DNA of 12,258 nt from Rhodospirillaceae bacterium. GTDB lineage: Bacteria; Pseudomonadota; Alphaproteobacteria; MPNO01; UBA2964. The notes under the pieces were generated by a model. It did not search any database, was not told the DNA's origin, and worked only from the letters and a program-made list of their open reading frames with translations. Location of the stretch: the NCBI GenBank assembly GCA_002712335.1, contig PATI01000060.1, positions 26,471-38,728 on the forward strand, in the 5' to 3' direction. The position numbers were made by a program, and so were the translations under genes. Positions 1 to 6,493 of this stretch are shown here, piece by piece (position 1 is the stretch's first letter; each line of letters opens with the position of its first letter).

Positions 1-552
1 TCCGGTGAGGGAGGCAAACTGTTTAAAAGCTTGTGTGGCCACAATATCATCACCTTCTTGAAACACAAAAATTGGAACACCCAACACCCCCAACTCTCCC
101 GCACTATGACAAAGCTCATCAACATCTTCTTCCATTGCATCTCCGACATATACTAAAGCATTAACTTTCAGAATTTTTGTTTCACGAATGGCATGGTTGA
201 AAACCTTTCCAATTTGGGTTCTCCCCCCACGACAATATACGGAAGTCATACGACGCACGAGTTCACTTGAAGCCGACAGCCAAGAACTATTTTTGCATTC
301 ACCAAATCCTCTGAAAAACACTAGCTGCACTGATAGTCCGCCAAGGCCATCCGTAGCCTTAAACATTTCCCCTTGCGTATGGCAAGCACGATCCCAAGTG
401 GGCTCTCGGCTTGCGGTAGCATCCATCGCAAACATTAATCGTCCTGTACCACTCGACGATTTTACTTGAGGTACAAGAGCGAGCTTATCTAAAAAATTTG
501 AAACTTCAGAAGAGCTTGCTCTGGGTTTAATATTTTTATTATTACGCACCAT
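1..552 (-). CDS. VWA-domain protein, 3' end cut by window edge
   Basis: The reading frame opens at ATG 552 and stays open to the left edge, giving 184 residues with the C-terminus missing. An AAGGGA Shine-Dalgarno sequence lies 8 bases before the ATG. A von Willebrand factor A fold is indicated by a metal-ion-dependent adhesion site in variant form: D44-A-T-A-S48 (DxTxS rather than DxSxS), a candidate third ligand T112 in GGRTQIG, and D138 in VYVGDAMEED. The segment around residues 41-64 (FAMDATASREPTWDRAC, then GEMF) resembles a family of short VWA proteins I associate with alphaproteobacteria. No signal peptide or membrane segment is seen, so it is probably cytoplasmic. It lies 77 bases downstream of the Gfo/Idh gene on the same strand and may be co-transcribed, but nothing ties it to catabolism; it may mark the edge of the island. 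Its biological role is unknown to me. Confidence 0.8.
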   Translation of the reverse strand, partial: MVRNNKNIKPRASSSEVSNFLDKLALVPQVKSSSGTGRLMFAMDATASREPTWDRACHTQGEMFKATDGLGGLSVQLVFFRGFGECKNSSWLSASSELVRRMTSVYCRGGRTQIGKVFNHAIRETKILKVNALVYVGDAMEEDVDELCHSAGELGVLGVPIFVFQEGDDIVATQAFKQFASLTG

Positions 553-613
553 GTTTTATGTCCCTTAACATTAAATATGGTCTCTTCCCGTATATTGCCA
601 ATAAAGAGATCAA

Positions 614-632
614 TGATTGAGAATTTCAATCA
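614..632 (-). other. Stem-loop spanning the stop codon of the Gfo/Idh gene
   Basis: Perfect 7-bp arms TGATTGA and TCAATCA enclose the loop GAATT. The TGA stop (632-630) lies in one arm. On the minus strand the sequence that follows is only moderately T-rich, so this is at best a weak terminator or an mRNA 3'-end element. It lies between this gene and the downstream VWA gene. Confidence 0.3.
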
Positions 633-1610
633 AAAAAACATTCGCTTCCCAACTTTTGCACTATTGATAAGTCCACAAAGCACTTCAACGTTATGGACCA
701 TTTCTTCAGTAGAAATCCTAAATATACCAAAACCGGAAACGGCTGCAGCAAATTCCTCTAATTCACCAGTTAAAGATTCAAGGTGAGGATATGGCGTATC
801 TTCAAATAAAAATGTCTCAGGTGTTTGATCAGATTTACATACAGTTAATGACTTGTGATCTTTCATCTCTGCCCAGCCTTTGGAACCAGCTACCCGAATA
901 TGCCAAATGCGTGCAGTCGCAGCCAAAGTCACTAGTGTTCCCGTCATACCATTTTTAAAGCGCAGTAATGCCGCTGTAGTGTCATCTATATCAAAATTAA
1001 TTGCCCGCCTCTCACTATAGGCATCTATAGCCTCAACCTTTCCTACTAAATGAATCATACAGTCTAGCGCATGCACGCCAAGAGATGTCATGCCTCCAGC
1101 CGGGCTCTCTTCCCTAGAATCACGCCAGGCTCCCGCTGCAACATTTAAATCTGAGGATTGATTTCCGTCTATATGTAACAGTGTCCCAAGGTCACCTCTA
1201 TCCAATAACTGCTTTAAGGCCTCAGTATTTTTCATGAAACGCCTGTTATGTCCTAAGGCTAATACAACATTCGCTTCATGACACGCCTTCACAGAGCGCT
1301 TTGCCCCGGCAATGTCTAATGTAAATGGTTTTTCAGTAAAGATATGTTTCCCTGCTTTTGCAGCAGCAACAATCTGATCTTCGTGTTGAGTATGAGGTGT
1401 CGCTAGAATAACTGCATCAATTTTGGGGTCAGTCAACAAGTCATCAAAGCTCTCGCGCAAATCTATGCTATTTTTTATACAAAAATTTACCGCATTAGAT
1501 TTAGTCCGAGTGACCCCTGCTGTAAATTTGATATGTTCGCTCTGCCCCTGAACAGAATTAACGAGATACTGCCCCCACCTGCCTATTCCAACTATTGCAG
1601 CGTTGATCAT
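630..1610 (-). CDS. Gfo/Idh/MocA-family NAD(P)-dependent oxidoreductase
   Basis: This 326-residue protein has the usual length for the family. The N-terminal Rossmann fold shows the dinucleotide motif G8-I-G10-R-W-G13. The family EKP motif is at E93-K94-P95, where the lysine is normally catalytic. The C-terminal GFO_IDH_MocA_C-like region contains GGMTSLGVHALD (172-183), with H180 and D183 at the usual active-site positions. The aspartate that normally sits four residues before the histidine appears to be Ser176. Family members oxidise sugars, inositols, biliverdin or aromatic cis-dihydrodiols (the phthalate-dihydrodiol dehydrogenase Pht4 belongs here), so the substrate is open. The ATG at 1610 is preceded by AAGG 7 bases upstream. 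It is transcribed divergently from the VOC/MFS pair across 1611-1739, which suggests shared regulation. With a Rieske oxygenase in the island, a dihydrodiol dehydrogenase role is possible but inferred. Confidence 0.9.
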   Translation of the reverse strand: MINAAIVGIGRWGQYLVNSVQGQSEHIKFTAGVTRTKSNAVNFCIKNSIDLRESFDDLLTDPKIDAVILATPHTQHEDQIVAAAKAGKHIFTEKPFTLDIAGAKRSVKACHEANVVLALGHNRRFMKNTEALKQLLDRGDLGTLLHIDGNQSSDLNVAAGAWRDSREESPAGGMTSLGVHALDCMIHLVGKVEAIDAYSERRAINFDIDDTTAALLRFKNGMTGTLVTLAATARIWHIRVAGSKGWAEMKDHKSLTVCKSDQTPETFLFEDTPYPHLESLTGELEEFAAAVSGFGIFRISTEEMVHNVEVLCGLINSAKVGKRMFF

Positions 1611-1645
1611 CTTATGGCCTTTTTAGAAAATAAAGATAGTTAAGT

Positions 1646-1671
1646 TTGCCCACCAGAATTGATATGGGCAA
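1646..1671. promoter_or_regulatory. Inverted repeat in divergent promoter region (candidate operator)
   Basis: TTGCCCA (1646-1652) and TGGGCAA (1665-1671) form perfect 7-bp arms around a 12-base spacer. The site lies in the 129-base gap between the divergent Gfo/Idh and VOC genes, about 36 bases upstream of the Gfo/Idh ATG. Its position and symmetry suit binding by a dimeric regulator controlling both directions. No regulator gene is present in the window and no clear -35/-10 pair was found beside it. Confidence 0.35.
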
Positions 1672-1739
1672 GGAATATCACCGTTGCCGAAACTAATTTT
1701 TCAGCACAAACTGATGTTTTGAAATCGAAGGATAACAAA

Positions 1740-2555
1740 ATGCCTTCCAAACTTAATCACCTTGCTATCACTACTGATAACTACACGACCCTTGGTATGT
1801 TTTATCGCACATATTTCAACATGGCTGTTTCTGGGGATACAAACCGTGAACGCCGTGCCATTTCAGTTGGCGACGGTTATGTCGGAATTACACTTATACC
1901 TAGGCGCAGCGGACGACGTGCCGGAATAGATCACTTCGGCATCGAAGTAGAAAATTTTGAAGAGACATGCGCAAAAATAGTCCAATTTTATCCCGATTTA
2001 GAAATCGTCGAACGACCGAGTGGACGGCCTTTCGCCAGCTTTAGTACGCATGATCCAGCTGGAAATTACTTCGATTTATCACAGATTGGACATGGGAACC
2101 GTTCCGAAGTTTATGAAATGGAGAGCTGGAAACAAGATATTACAATAAACCATTTTGCAATTCGTGTAATAGAAGTCGAACGTGTAGCAAATTTTTATAG
2201 TAAAATTTTTGCTCTGGAAGCCATAAATGACCCCGGCAAGGATGGAGGTCACCGTTTCACTGATGGACGGGTAACCATGTCCATCCTGCCTTGGAAGATC
2301 TCAGATTTTGATGGGTCAGGAATCGAACAACCCGCAATGGATCATATTGGTTTTCGTGTCCCAGATCTAAATTCTTATATTAGACGCGTAGACAATTTGA
2401 CGAACGAAAACCCCCATATTGCGCCCAGACCAATAGGTTTTAATGACGAAGGCAAAGCCCGCCTCGCACTCCTCAAGCGGTCTCCTTATGCTGCCTATTC
2501 TTTATCAGACCCAGATGGTAACCTGATTACTGTATCGGAAACCCCAAATTGTTAA
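1740..2555 (+). CDS. Tandem-domain VOC (glyoxalase/extradiol dioxygenase fold) protein
   Basis: ATG 1740 has an AAGGA Shine-Dalgarno sequence 7 bases upstream. An in-frame TTG at 1659 would add 27 unconvincing residues, so 1740 is chosen (271 residues). Two VOC domains follow each other: about residues 4-118 and 134-268. Metal-ligand positions can be read by comparison with the family: H7 and H65 with D112 in the first domain (where Glu is usual), and H138 and H202 with T264 in the second (DPDGNLITVSE, where Glu is usual). The 271-residue two-domain build resembles type I extradiol ring-cleavage dioxygenases, but the altered third ligand makes a normal Fe(II) dioxygenase uncertain. It could be another VOC lyase/isomerase or a binding protein. 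It is followed by an MFS gene after 10 bases, so the two probably form an operon. Confidence 0.85.
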   Translation: MPSKLNHLAITTDNYTTLGMFYRTYFNMAVSGDTNRERRAISVGDGYVGITLIPRRSGRRAGIDHFGIEVENFEETCAKIVQFYPDLEIVERPSGRPFASFSTHDPAGNYFDLSQIGHGNRSEVYEMESWKQDITINHFAIRVIEVERVANFYSKIFALEAINDPGKDGGHRFTDGRVTMSILPWKISDFDGSGIEQPAMDHIGFRVPDLNSYIRRVDNLTNENPHIAPRPIGFNDEGKARLALLKRSPYAAYSLSDPDGNLITVSETPNC

Positions 2556-2565
2556 ATGACGATTG

Positions 2566-3843
2566 ATGGCAATGAACTCAAAACCTGACGATACAGAGCG
2601 ACCCAAATCCTTTGCGGCTCTTCGGAACCAAGGTGCCCGAATCTACCTGATCGGATCTTGCCTCGCAATGCTGGGGGACAGTATCGAACACGTCATCAGT
2701 TATTGGATTATATATGAGAAATTTCAATCACCAGAACTAGGAGGGTTTGCAATAATTTCGCATTGGGGACCATTTTTGCTTTTCTCTTTTTGGGCAGGCT
2801 CTTTAGCGGACCGGTTTGATCCGAGGCGTGTCATTCAAATTGGAATGTTGCTATTCATATTAGCCTCCCTAGGCTGGGGCTATTTTATAGTCACCGACAG
2901 TCTTGAAAAATGGCATGCTGCCATCCTACTCACTATTCATGGTATGGCTGGCGTCTTGTGGAATCCGGCTGGTCAACTTTTGGTGCACGATATAGTCGGT
3001 GGCCAGCAGCTGCAAAGTGCTATTCGTCTGATGTCTTCGGCTCGCATGTTGGGTTTCTTGATGGGACCCGCCATTGGTGGAATTTTGATGTTTGCCTTTG
3101 GACCAGCCACCGCCATATTCTTGAATATTTTAATATACTTACCCCTTGCCATTTGGCTATGGAAGGCACCTTACGGACCTAAATTTCGAACAAAACAATC
3201 AAAAGAAGTTCGCCAACGAGCAGTAAAAAGCTTTTCAGATGTAAAATCAGCGATCAAAGAAATTTATAAAATCCCGGTTGTATTTTCTATGACCATACTT
3301 GCGGGTGTTGCCGCAATGATTGTCGGCAACGCACACCAAGCACAAATGCCCGAATTTGCGTATGATTTCGGCTTCTCTGATACCAGCATTCGGTACAGTG
3401 TCTTGTTAGCTGCTACTGCTACTGGAGCATTTACGGCGGGAGTAGTGCTTGAATCAAAAAGTCTCTTGCCAGCAAAAGTTAATACGGCTTTTGTCCTCTC
3501 TTTGATTTGGTGTCTAATGATAGGAGGATTCGCAATAACGACAAACTTTTATTTCGCCGCATTATTGCTATTTGGGGCAGGTTTCGTTGACCTAGCCTTT
3601 AATGCAATGACCCGAACACTGGCACAAATTCATGCCCCACCCCACCTACGAGGAAGAGCTATAGGGCTCTTCAACGTTGGTAGTTTGGGAATGCGAACAT
3701 TTAGCGGTTTTACTATAGGTGTAGGAGGCGGATTTATTGGTATTCATTGGTCTCTCGGAATAAGTGTTGCAGTCCTTTTTGTTGTTATAATTATACTTTT
3801 TGCCTACTGCGTAAATCGAGTCCAACTCATCCGTACTAACTAA
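2566..3843 (+). CDS. MFS transporter (EntS/MFS_3-like)
   Basis: This is a 425-residue inner-membrane protein with about 12 hydrophobic helices. Six lie within residues 26-198. A charged central loop (about 199-234, rich in Lys/Arg) follows, and the rest lie within 235-416. The major-facilitator signature motif A sits between helices 2 and 3 as G78-SLADRFDPRR-88. The segment HLRGRAIGLFNVG (360-372) resembles the matching region of MFS_3/EntS-type permeases. It probably moves a small organic molecule by proton coupling; the direction and substrate cannot be told. The ATG at 2566 is 10 bases after the VOC stop. TTG 2563 and ATG 2572 are alternative starts, and none has a clear Shine-Dalgarno sequence, so translational coupling to the VOC gene is likely. 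It ends 27 bases from the convergent aldehyde dehydrogenase gene, with no visible terminator between them. Confidence 0.9.
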   Translation: MAMNSKPDDTERPKSFAALRNQGARIYLIGSCLAMLGDSIEHVISYWIIYEKFQSPELGGFAIISHWGPFLLFSFWAGSLADRFDPRRVIQIGMLLFILASLGWGYFIVTDSLEKWHAAILLTIHGMAGVLWNPAGQLLVHDIVGGQQLQSAIRLMSSARMLGFLMGPAIGGILMFAFGPATAIFLNILIYLPLAIWLWKAPYGPKFRTKQSKEVRQRAVKSFSDVKSAIKEIYKIPVVFSMTILAGVAAMIVGNAHQAQMPEFAYDFGFSDTSIRYSVLLAATATGAFTAGVVLESKSLLPAKVNTAFVLSLIWCLMIGGFAITTNFYFAALLLFGAGFVDLAFNAMTRTLAQIHAPPHLRGRAIGLFNVGSLGMRTFSGFTIGVGGGFIGIHWSLGISVAVLFVVIIILFAYCVNRVQLIRTN

Positions 3844-3870
3844 TAACTCACTTCATCATATTTGAGAGTA

Positions 3871-5391
3871 CTAATTATCTGATTTTGACCTAGACACAAC
3901 CATATCATACCAGGGTTTGTTATCCCGCGTTTTTGCATCATCAACATATAATGCCTTCAGCTCGGTATACTCATTAAGCCCTACGTCTCCAAATTCGCGA
4001 CCAATTCCCGACTGTTTATACCCTCCAAAGGGCGCCCTCTCTGAAAGGATATGCCACTCGTTGATCCAAATTGTCCCTGACCGCAAGCGTGAGGCGATAT
4101 CTTTGGCCTTTCCAATATCAGAACTCCAAATGCCTGCTGACAGGCCGAAAATCGAGTCATTGGCCATCTCAATCGCCTCTTCAACATTTTTGTACATCAT
4201 CACGCCTAGGACTGGCCCGAATATTTCTTCTCGTGCTATACGCATATTATTGGTTACACCAGTGAACAAAGTAGGTTGTATAAACGAGCCCTTTTCTAAA
4301 CCTTTTCCCGTTTCTTGCTGCCCGCCACAAGCGAGCACCGCCCCTTCTTTTTTTCCAATTTCTATGTACCGAAGGACAGATTTCATCTGTCCTTCGGAGA
4401 CCACCGGACCTAACTGAGTCGATGGATCAAGGGGATCACCTATTTTCATAGCTTTGAGTTTTTCTAGCATTTCCTCTACAAAATTATCGTGACCCTTAGC
4501 GTCTAACATAAGACGGGTGCCAGATTCACAGACTTGGCCCTGGTGATAAAAGGAAGCCCAAATTGAGCCATCGACAGCTATATCAAGGTCGGCATCCTCA
4601 AGGACAATGTTTGCCCCCTTACCGCCACACTCCAATGTTACCTTCTTAAGTGTCCCTGCAGCTTTAGACATAATTTCACGACCAACTTCTGTTGATCCCG
4701 TAAATGCAACTTTATCGACATCGGGATGCGTCGTAAGGGACTCTCCAATAACACCCCCGGGTCCACTAATGATGTTTACAACACCAGGAGGTATTCCCAC
4801 CTCATCAAACACTTTCGCTAGTTCTAAAGCCATTACCGGCGTATCAGAAGCAGGTTTAAGAACTACCGTGTTACCGGTAGCCAACGCTGGACCAAGCTTC
4901 CAAATCGCCATCATATAAGGGAAATTCCACGGGATAATTTGTGCACAAACCCCTATTGGCTCCCGAATGGTATAGTTGAAGGATCGGCCTTCTCTCATCA
5001 GCTTATCAATAGGCTGAGGTTCTGAATTAAAGCGCTTAGCTTGCTCTCCAAAAAACGCAAGTTGTCTCGAAGCGAGAAACGCATCTGCTCCGGTTTTATT
5101 TATGGTGCCACCAGAGTCAAGAGATTCCAGACGAGCGTAATCTTTCATGCGCTCCTTTAAAATCGCTGCTGCTTTTAAAATTAGGTCGCTACGTTCCTCA
5201 CCAGACATGCGAGACCATGGACCACTGTCAAAAGCGGTTCTGGCCGCTGCGACTGCTTTATCAACATCAATGGCGCCGGCATAGGGAATACTGGCTATTT
5301 TTTCTCCATTAAACGGATTAATTGTGTCATAGCGATCACCGCTATCTGCATCGACAAATTGTCCACCGATATACATTTTGTATGAATCCAT
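3871..5391 (-). CDS. NAD(P)-dependent aldehyde dehydrogenase
   Basis: This 506-residue protein has the standard length for the aldehyde dehydrogenase superfamily and oxidises an aldehyde to its acid. All the catalytic landmarks are visible: N156 in PWNFP, K179 in LKPA, the coenzyme-binding FTGSTEVG (230-237), the general-base E254 in LECGGKGA, the nucleophile C288 in GQVCES, and EEIFGPV (388-394). The glutamate motif reads ECGGKGA rather than the usual ELGGKSP. The overall pattern is that of betaine/benzaldehyde-type dehydrogenases; the substrate is not determinable. The ATG at 5391 has only a weak AGG nearby. The gene is divergent from the enoyl-CoA hydratase gene and convergent with the MFS gene. 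A striking perfect hairpin (4369-4397) lies in the codons for residues 332-341. A hydratase-plus-aldehyde-dehydrogenase pair recalls ferulate (ech/vdh) loci, but see the hydratase entry for why that is doubtful. Confidence 0.95.
   Translation of the reverse strand: MDSYKMYIGGQFVDADSGDRYDTINPFNGEKIASIPYAGAIDVDKAVAAARTAFDSGPWSRMSGEERSDLILKAAAILKERMKDYARLESLDSGGTINKTGADAFLASRQLAFFGEQAKRFNSEPQPIDKLMREGRSFNYTIREPIGVCAQIIPWNFPYMMAIWKLGPALATGNTVVLKPASDTPVMALELAKVFDEVGIPPGVVNIISGPGGVIGESLTTHPDVDKVAFTGSTEVGREIMSKAAGTLKKVTLECGGKGANIVLEDADLDIAVDGSIWASFYHQGQVCESGTRLMLDAKGHDNFVEEMLEKLKAMKIGDPLDPSTQLGPVVSEGQMKSVLRYIEIGKKEGAVLACGGQQETGKGLEKGSFIQPTLFTGVTNNMRIAREEIFGPVLGVMMYKNVEEAIEMANDSIFGLSAGIWSSDIGKAKDIASRLRSGTIWINEWHILSERAPFGGYKQSGIGREFGDVGLNEYTELKALYVDDAKTRDNKPWYDMVVSRSKSDN
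4369..4397. repeat. Perfect 13-bp-arm inverted repeat inside the aldehyde dehydrogenase gene
   Basis: CCGAAGGACAGAT (4369-4381) and its exact reverse complement ATCTGTCCTTCGG (4385-4397) flank a 3-base loop, TTC. Read as 12-bp arms, the loop is 5 bases. On the gene's own strand it encodes EGQMKSVLR in the aldehyde dehydrogenase (residues 333-341), so the frame is intact. Neither side is followed by a T-tract, so it is not a standard terminator. The function is unknown. Confidence 0.85.
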
Positions 5392-5483
5392 AATGCCTGA
5401 TACTCCATAAAATTCAGTTGTTCTTTGTATAACTCAGGATCTGCACTAGTTCCATATGCCAATATATCTTTTAACACCACCGG

Positions 5484-5512
5484 TTGACGGATTGCCCTCG
5501 TGAACCGAATAT
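5484..5512 (+). promoter_or_regulatory. Possible sigma-70-type promoter for the enoyl-CoA hydratase/ubiD unit
   Basis: TTGACG (5484-5489, five of six matches to the -35 consensus) is followed after 17 bases by GAATAT (5507-5512, three of six to the -10). It lies about 50 bases before the hydratase ATG in the 172-base divergent region 5392-5563. The -10 match is poor, so this is tentative. Nothing else recognisable was seen in that gap. Confidence 0.3.
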
Positions 5513-5563
5513 CTGTCAAGTTTGATTAACCAGACCTCAATCATAGCGGTAAAAGGGACTAAC

Positions 5564-6412
5564 ATGGCGAAGAGACCAAATAAAAAAGCAAGAGCGGCTG
5601 GAAAAAAGCCAAGAAAATCAAAATACAAATTTATCAAGGTTAATAAGAGAAATAACATTTGTAGTATTCAACTAAATAGGCCTGATTTTCTTAATGCTAT
5701 TAATATCGAGATGTCTCAGGAAATTTCCAATGTATTGATAGAGGCTGAAACAGATAGAAAGATAACCGCCATAATTTTGAGCGGCGATGATAGATCTTTC
5801 TGCGCTGGAGCCGACCTTGGACGTATGGGGAGTAAACCTGAAGATCGTTTTGATATGTATAGAGAACGCTTCAACATCGCTCCTAACCGTCAATTATATC
5901 GGGTTCTCTGTTTTTATACCAAACCCGTAATTTCGGCAGTTGAAGGTTATTGTCTTGGCGGCGGTTTTGAAATGGCAATGTGGGGTGACTTTATCATCGC
6001 TGGTAAAAATTCTCAGTTTGGTCTCCCTGAAGTAAGACACAGTCTAATCCCTGGAGGTGGGGGCACGCAAAACCTACCAAGGTTAATTGGCCCGGCCTTA
6101 GCCAAAGAAATGATATGGACAGGGAGAAGGCTTGGAGCGGATGAGGCTAAAGAACTTCGTATTGTCAATCATGTGGTTCCTCCCGGCCAAGCTCTAAAAA
6201 AAGCCAAGGAAATTGTATCTGAAATGGCAAAAAATGGACCACTTGGGATAATGATGAGCAAACAGGCAATAAATCGTGGCTTGGATCAAAGTCGTTTTAA
6301 CGGTTTCCTCGGTGAAGGGGATTTAGCCCATATGTTAACGTTCTCTGAAGATAGAGCAGCAGGTCTGACAGCTTTCAAGGAACGTCGTCGGGCGGATTTT
6401 AAAGGACAATAA
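5564..6412 (+). CDS. Enoyl-CoA hydratase/isomerase (crotonase family) with basic N-terminal tail
   Basis: ATG 5564 has AGGGA 5 bases upstream and gives 282 residues; a TTG 14 codons earlier lacks support. The crotonase fold shows the oxyanion-hole segment SFCAGADLG (78-86) and GYCLGGGFEMAMWGD (128-142). E136 and E156 (in FGLPEV) match the two catalytic glutamates of rat mitochondrial hydratase (E144, E164), followed by IPGGGGTQ. It therefore should add water to, or isomerise, an unsaturated acyl-CoA. Feruloyl-CoA hydratase-lyases, as I recall them, have Ser at the first glutamate position, so a vanillin-forming role is less likely. Residues 1-29 contain 14 Lys/Arg, an unusual extension before the fold begins near residue 22. 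An 81-base gap with no evident terminator separates it from the downstream ubiD, so they probably share a transcript. Confidence 0.92.
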   Translation: MAKRPNKKARAAGKKPRKSKYKFIKVNKRNNICSIQLNRPDFLNAINIEMSQEISNVLIEAETDRKITAIILSGDDRSFCAGADLGRMGSKPEDRFDMYRERFNIAPNRQLYRVLCFYTKPVISAVEGYCLGGGFEMAMWGDFIIAGKNSQFGLPEVRHSLIPGGGGTQNLPRLIGPALAKEMIWTGRRLGADEAKELRIVNHVVPPGQALKKAKEIVSEMAKNGPLGIMMSKQAINRGLDQSRFNGFLGEGDLAHMLTFSEDRAAGLTAFKERRRADFKGQ

Positions 6413-6415
6413 AAT
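6396..6415 (+). other. AT-rich stem-loop spanning the hydratase stop codon
   Basis: ATTTTA (6396-6401) and TAAAAT (6410-6415) pair around an 8-base loop. The TAA stop (6410-6412) lies in the second arm. The arms are pure A/T, so the stem is weak and may be chance. It is noted because several genes here have stem-loops at the stop codon. Confidence 0.2.
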
Positions 6416-6493
6416 ATTAAAACAAGGGTGGAAACTCTGCCATTCGTCTTTTAAAACAATATTTGATAATCTTTCAAGAATAAGGAGCTCCTA

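Noticed and set aside
188..469. 93-codon open frame on the plus strand at the left edge
   Set aside because: It is antisense to the VWA-domain gene, which has a good Shine-Dalgarno sequence and a metal-site motif.
1659..1739. N-terminal extension of the tandem VOC protein from a TTG codon
   Set aside because: The added residues do not resemble the family, and ATG 1740 has a well-placed AAGGA. The extension would also overlap the inverted repeat at 1646-1671.
3917..4417. 166-codon open frame on the plus strand
   Set aside because: It lies wholly antisense to the aldehyde dehydrogenase, whose catalytic motifs run through the region, and its translation shows no recognisable domain.
5564..6412. 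Feruloyl-CoA hydratase-lyase (vanillin-forming) assignment for the crotonase gene
   Set aside because: Both hydratase glutamates (E136, E156) are present, whereas the lyase family as I recall it lacks the first. No feruloyl-CoA synthetase is present either.
6483..6492. AGGAGCTCCT palindrome over the first ubiD ribosome-binding site as an operator
   Set aside because: A 10-bp palindrome without flanking symmetry can arise simply because AGGAG is a Shine-Dalgarno sequence; too short to support an operator.
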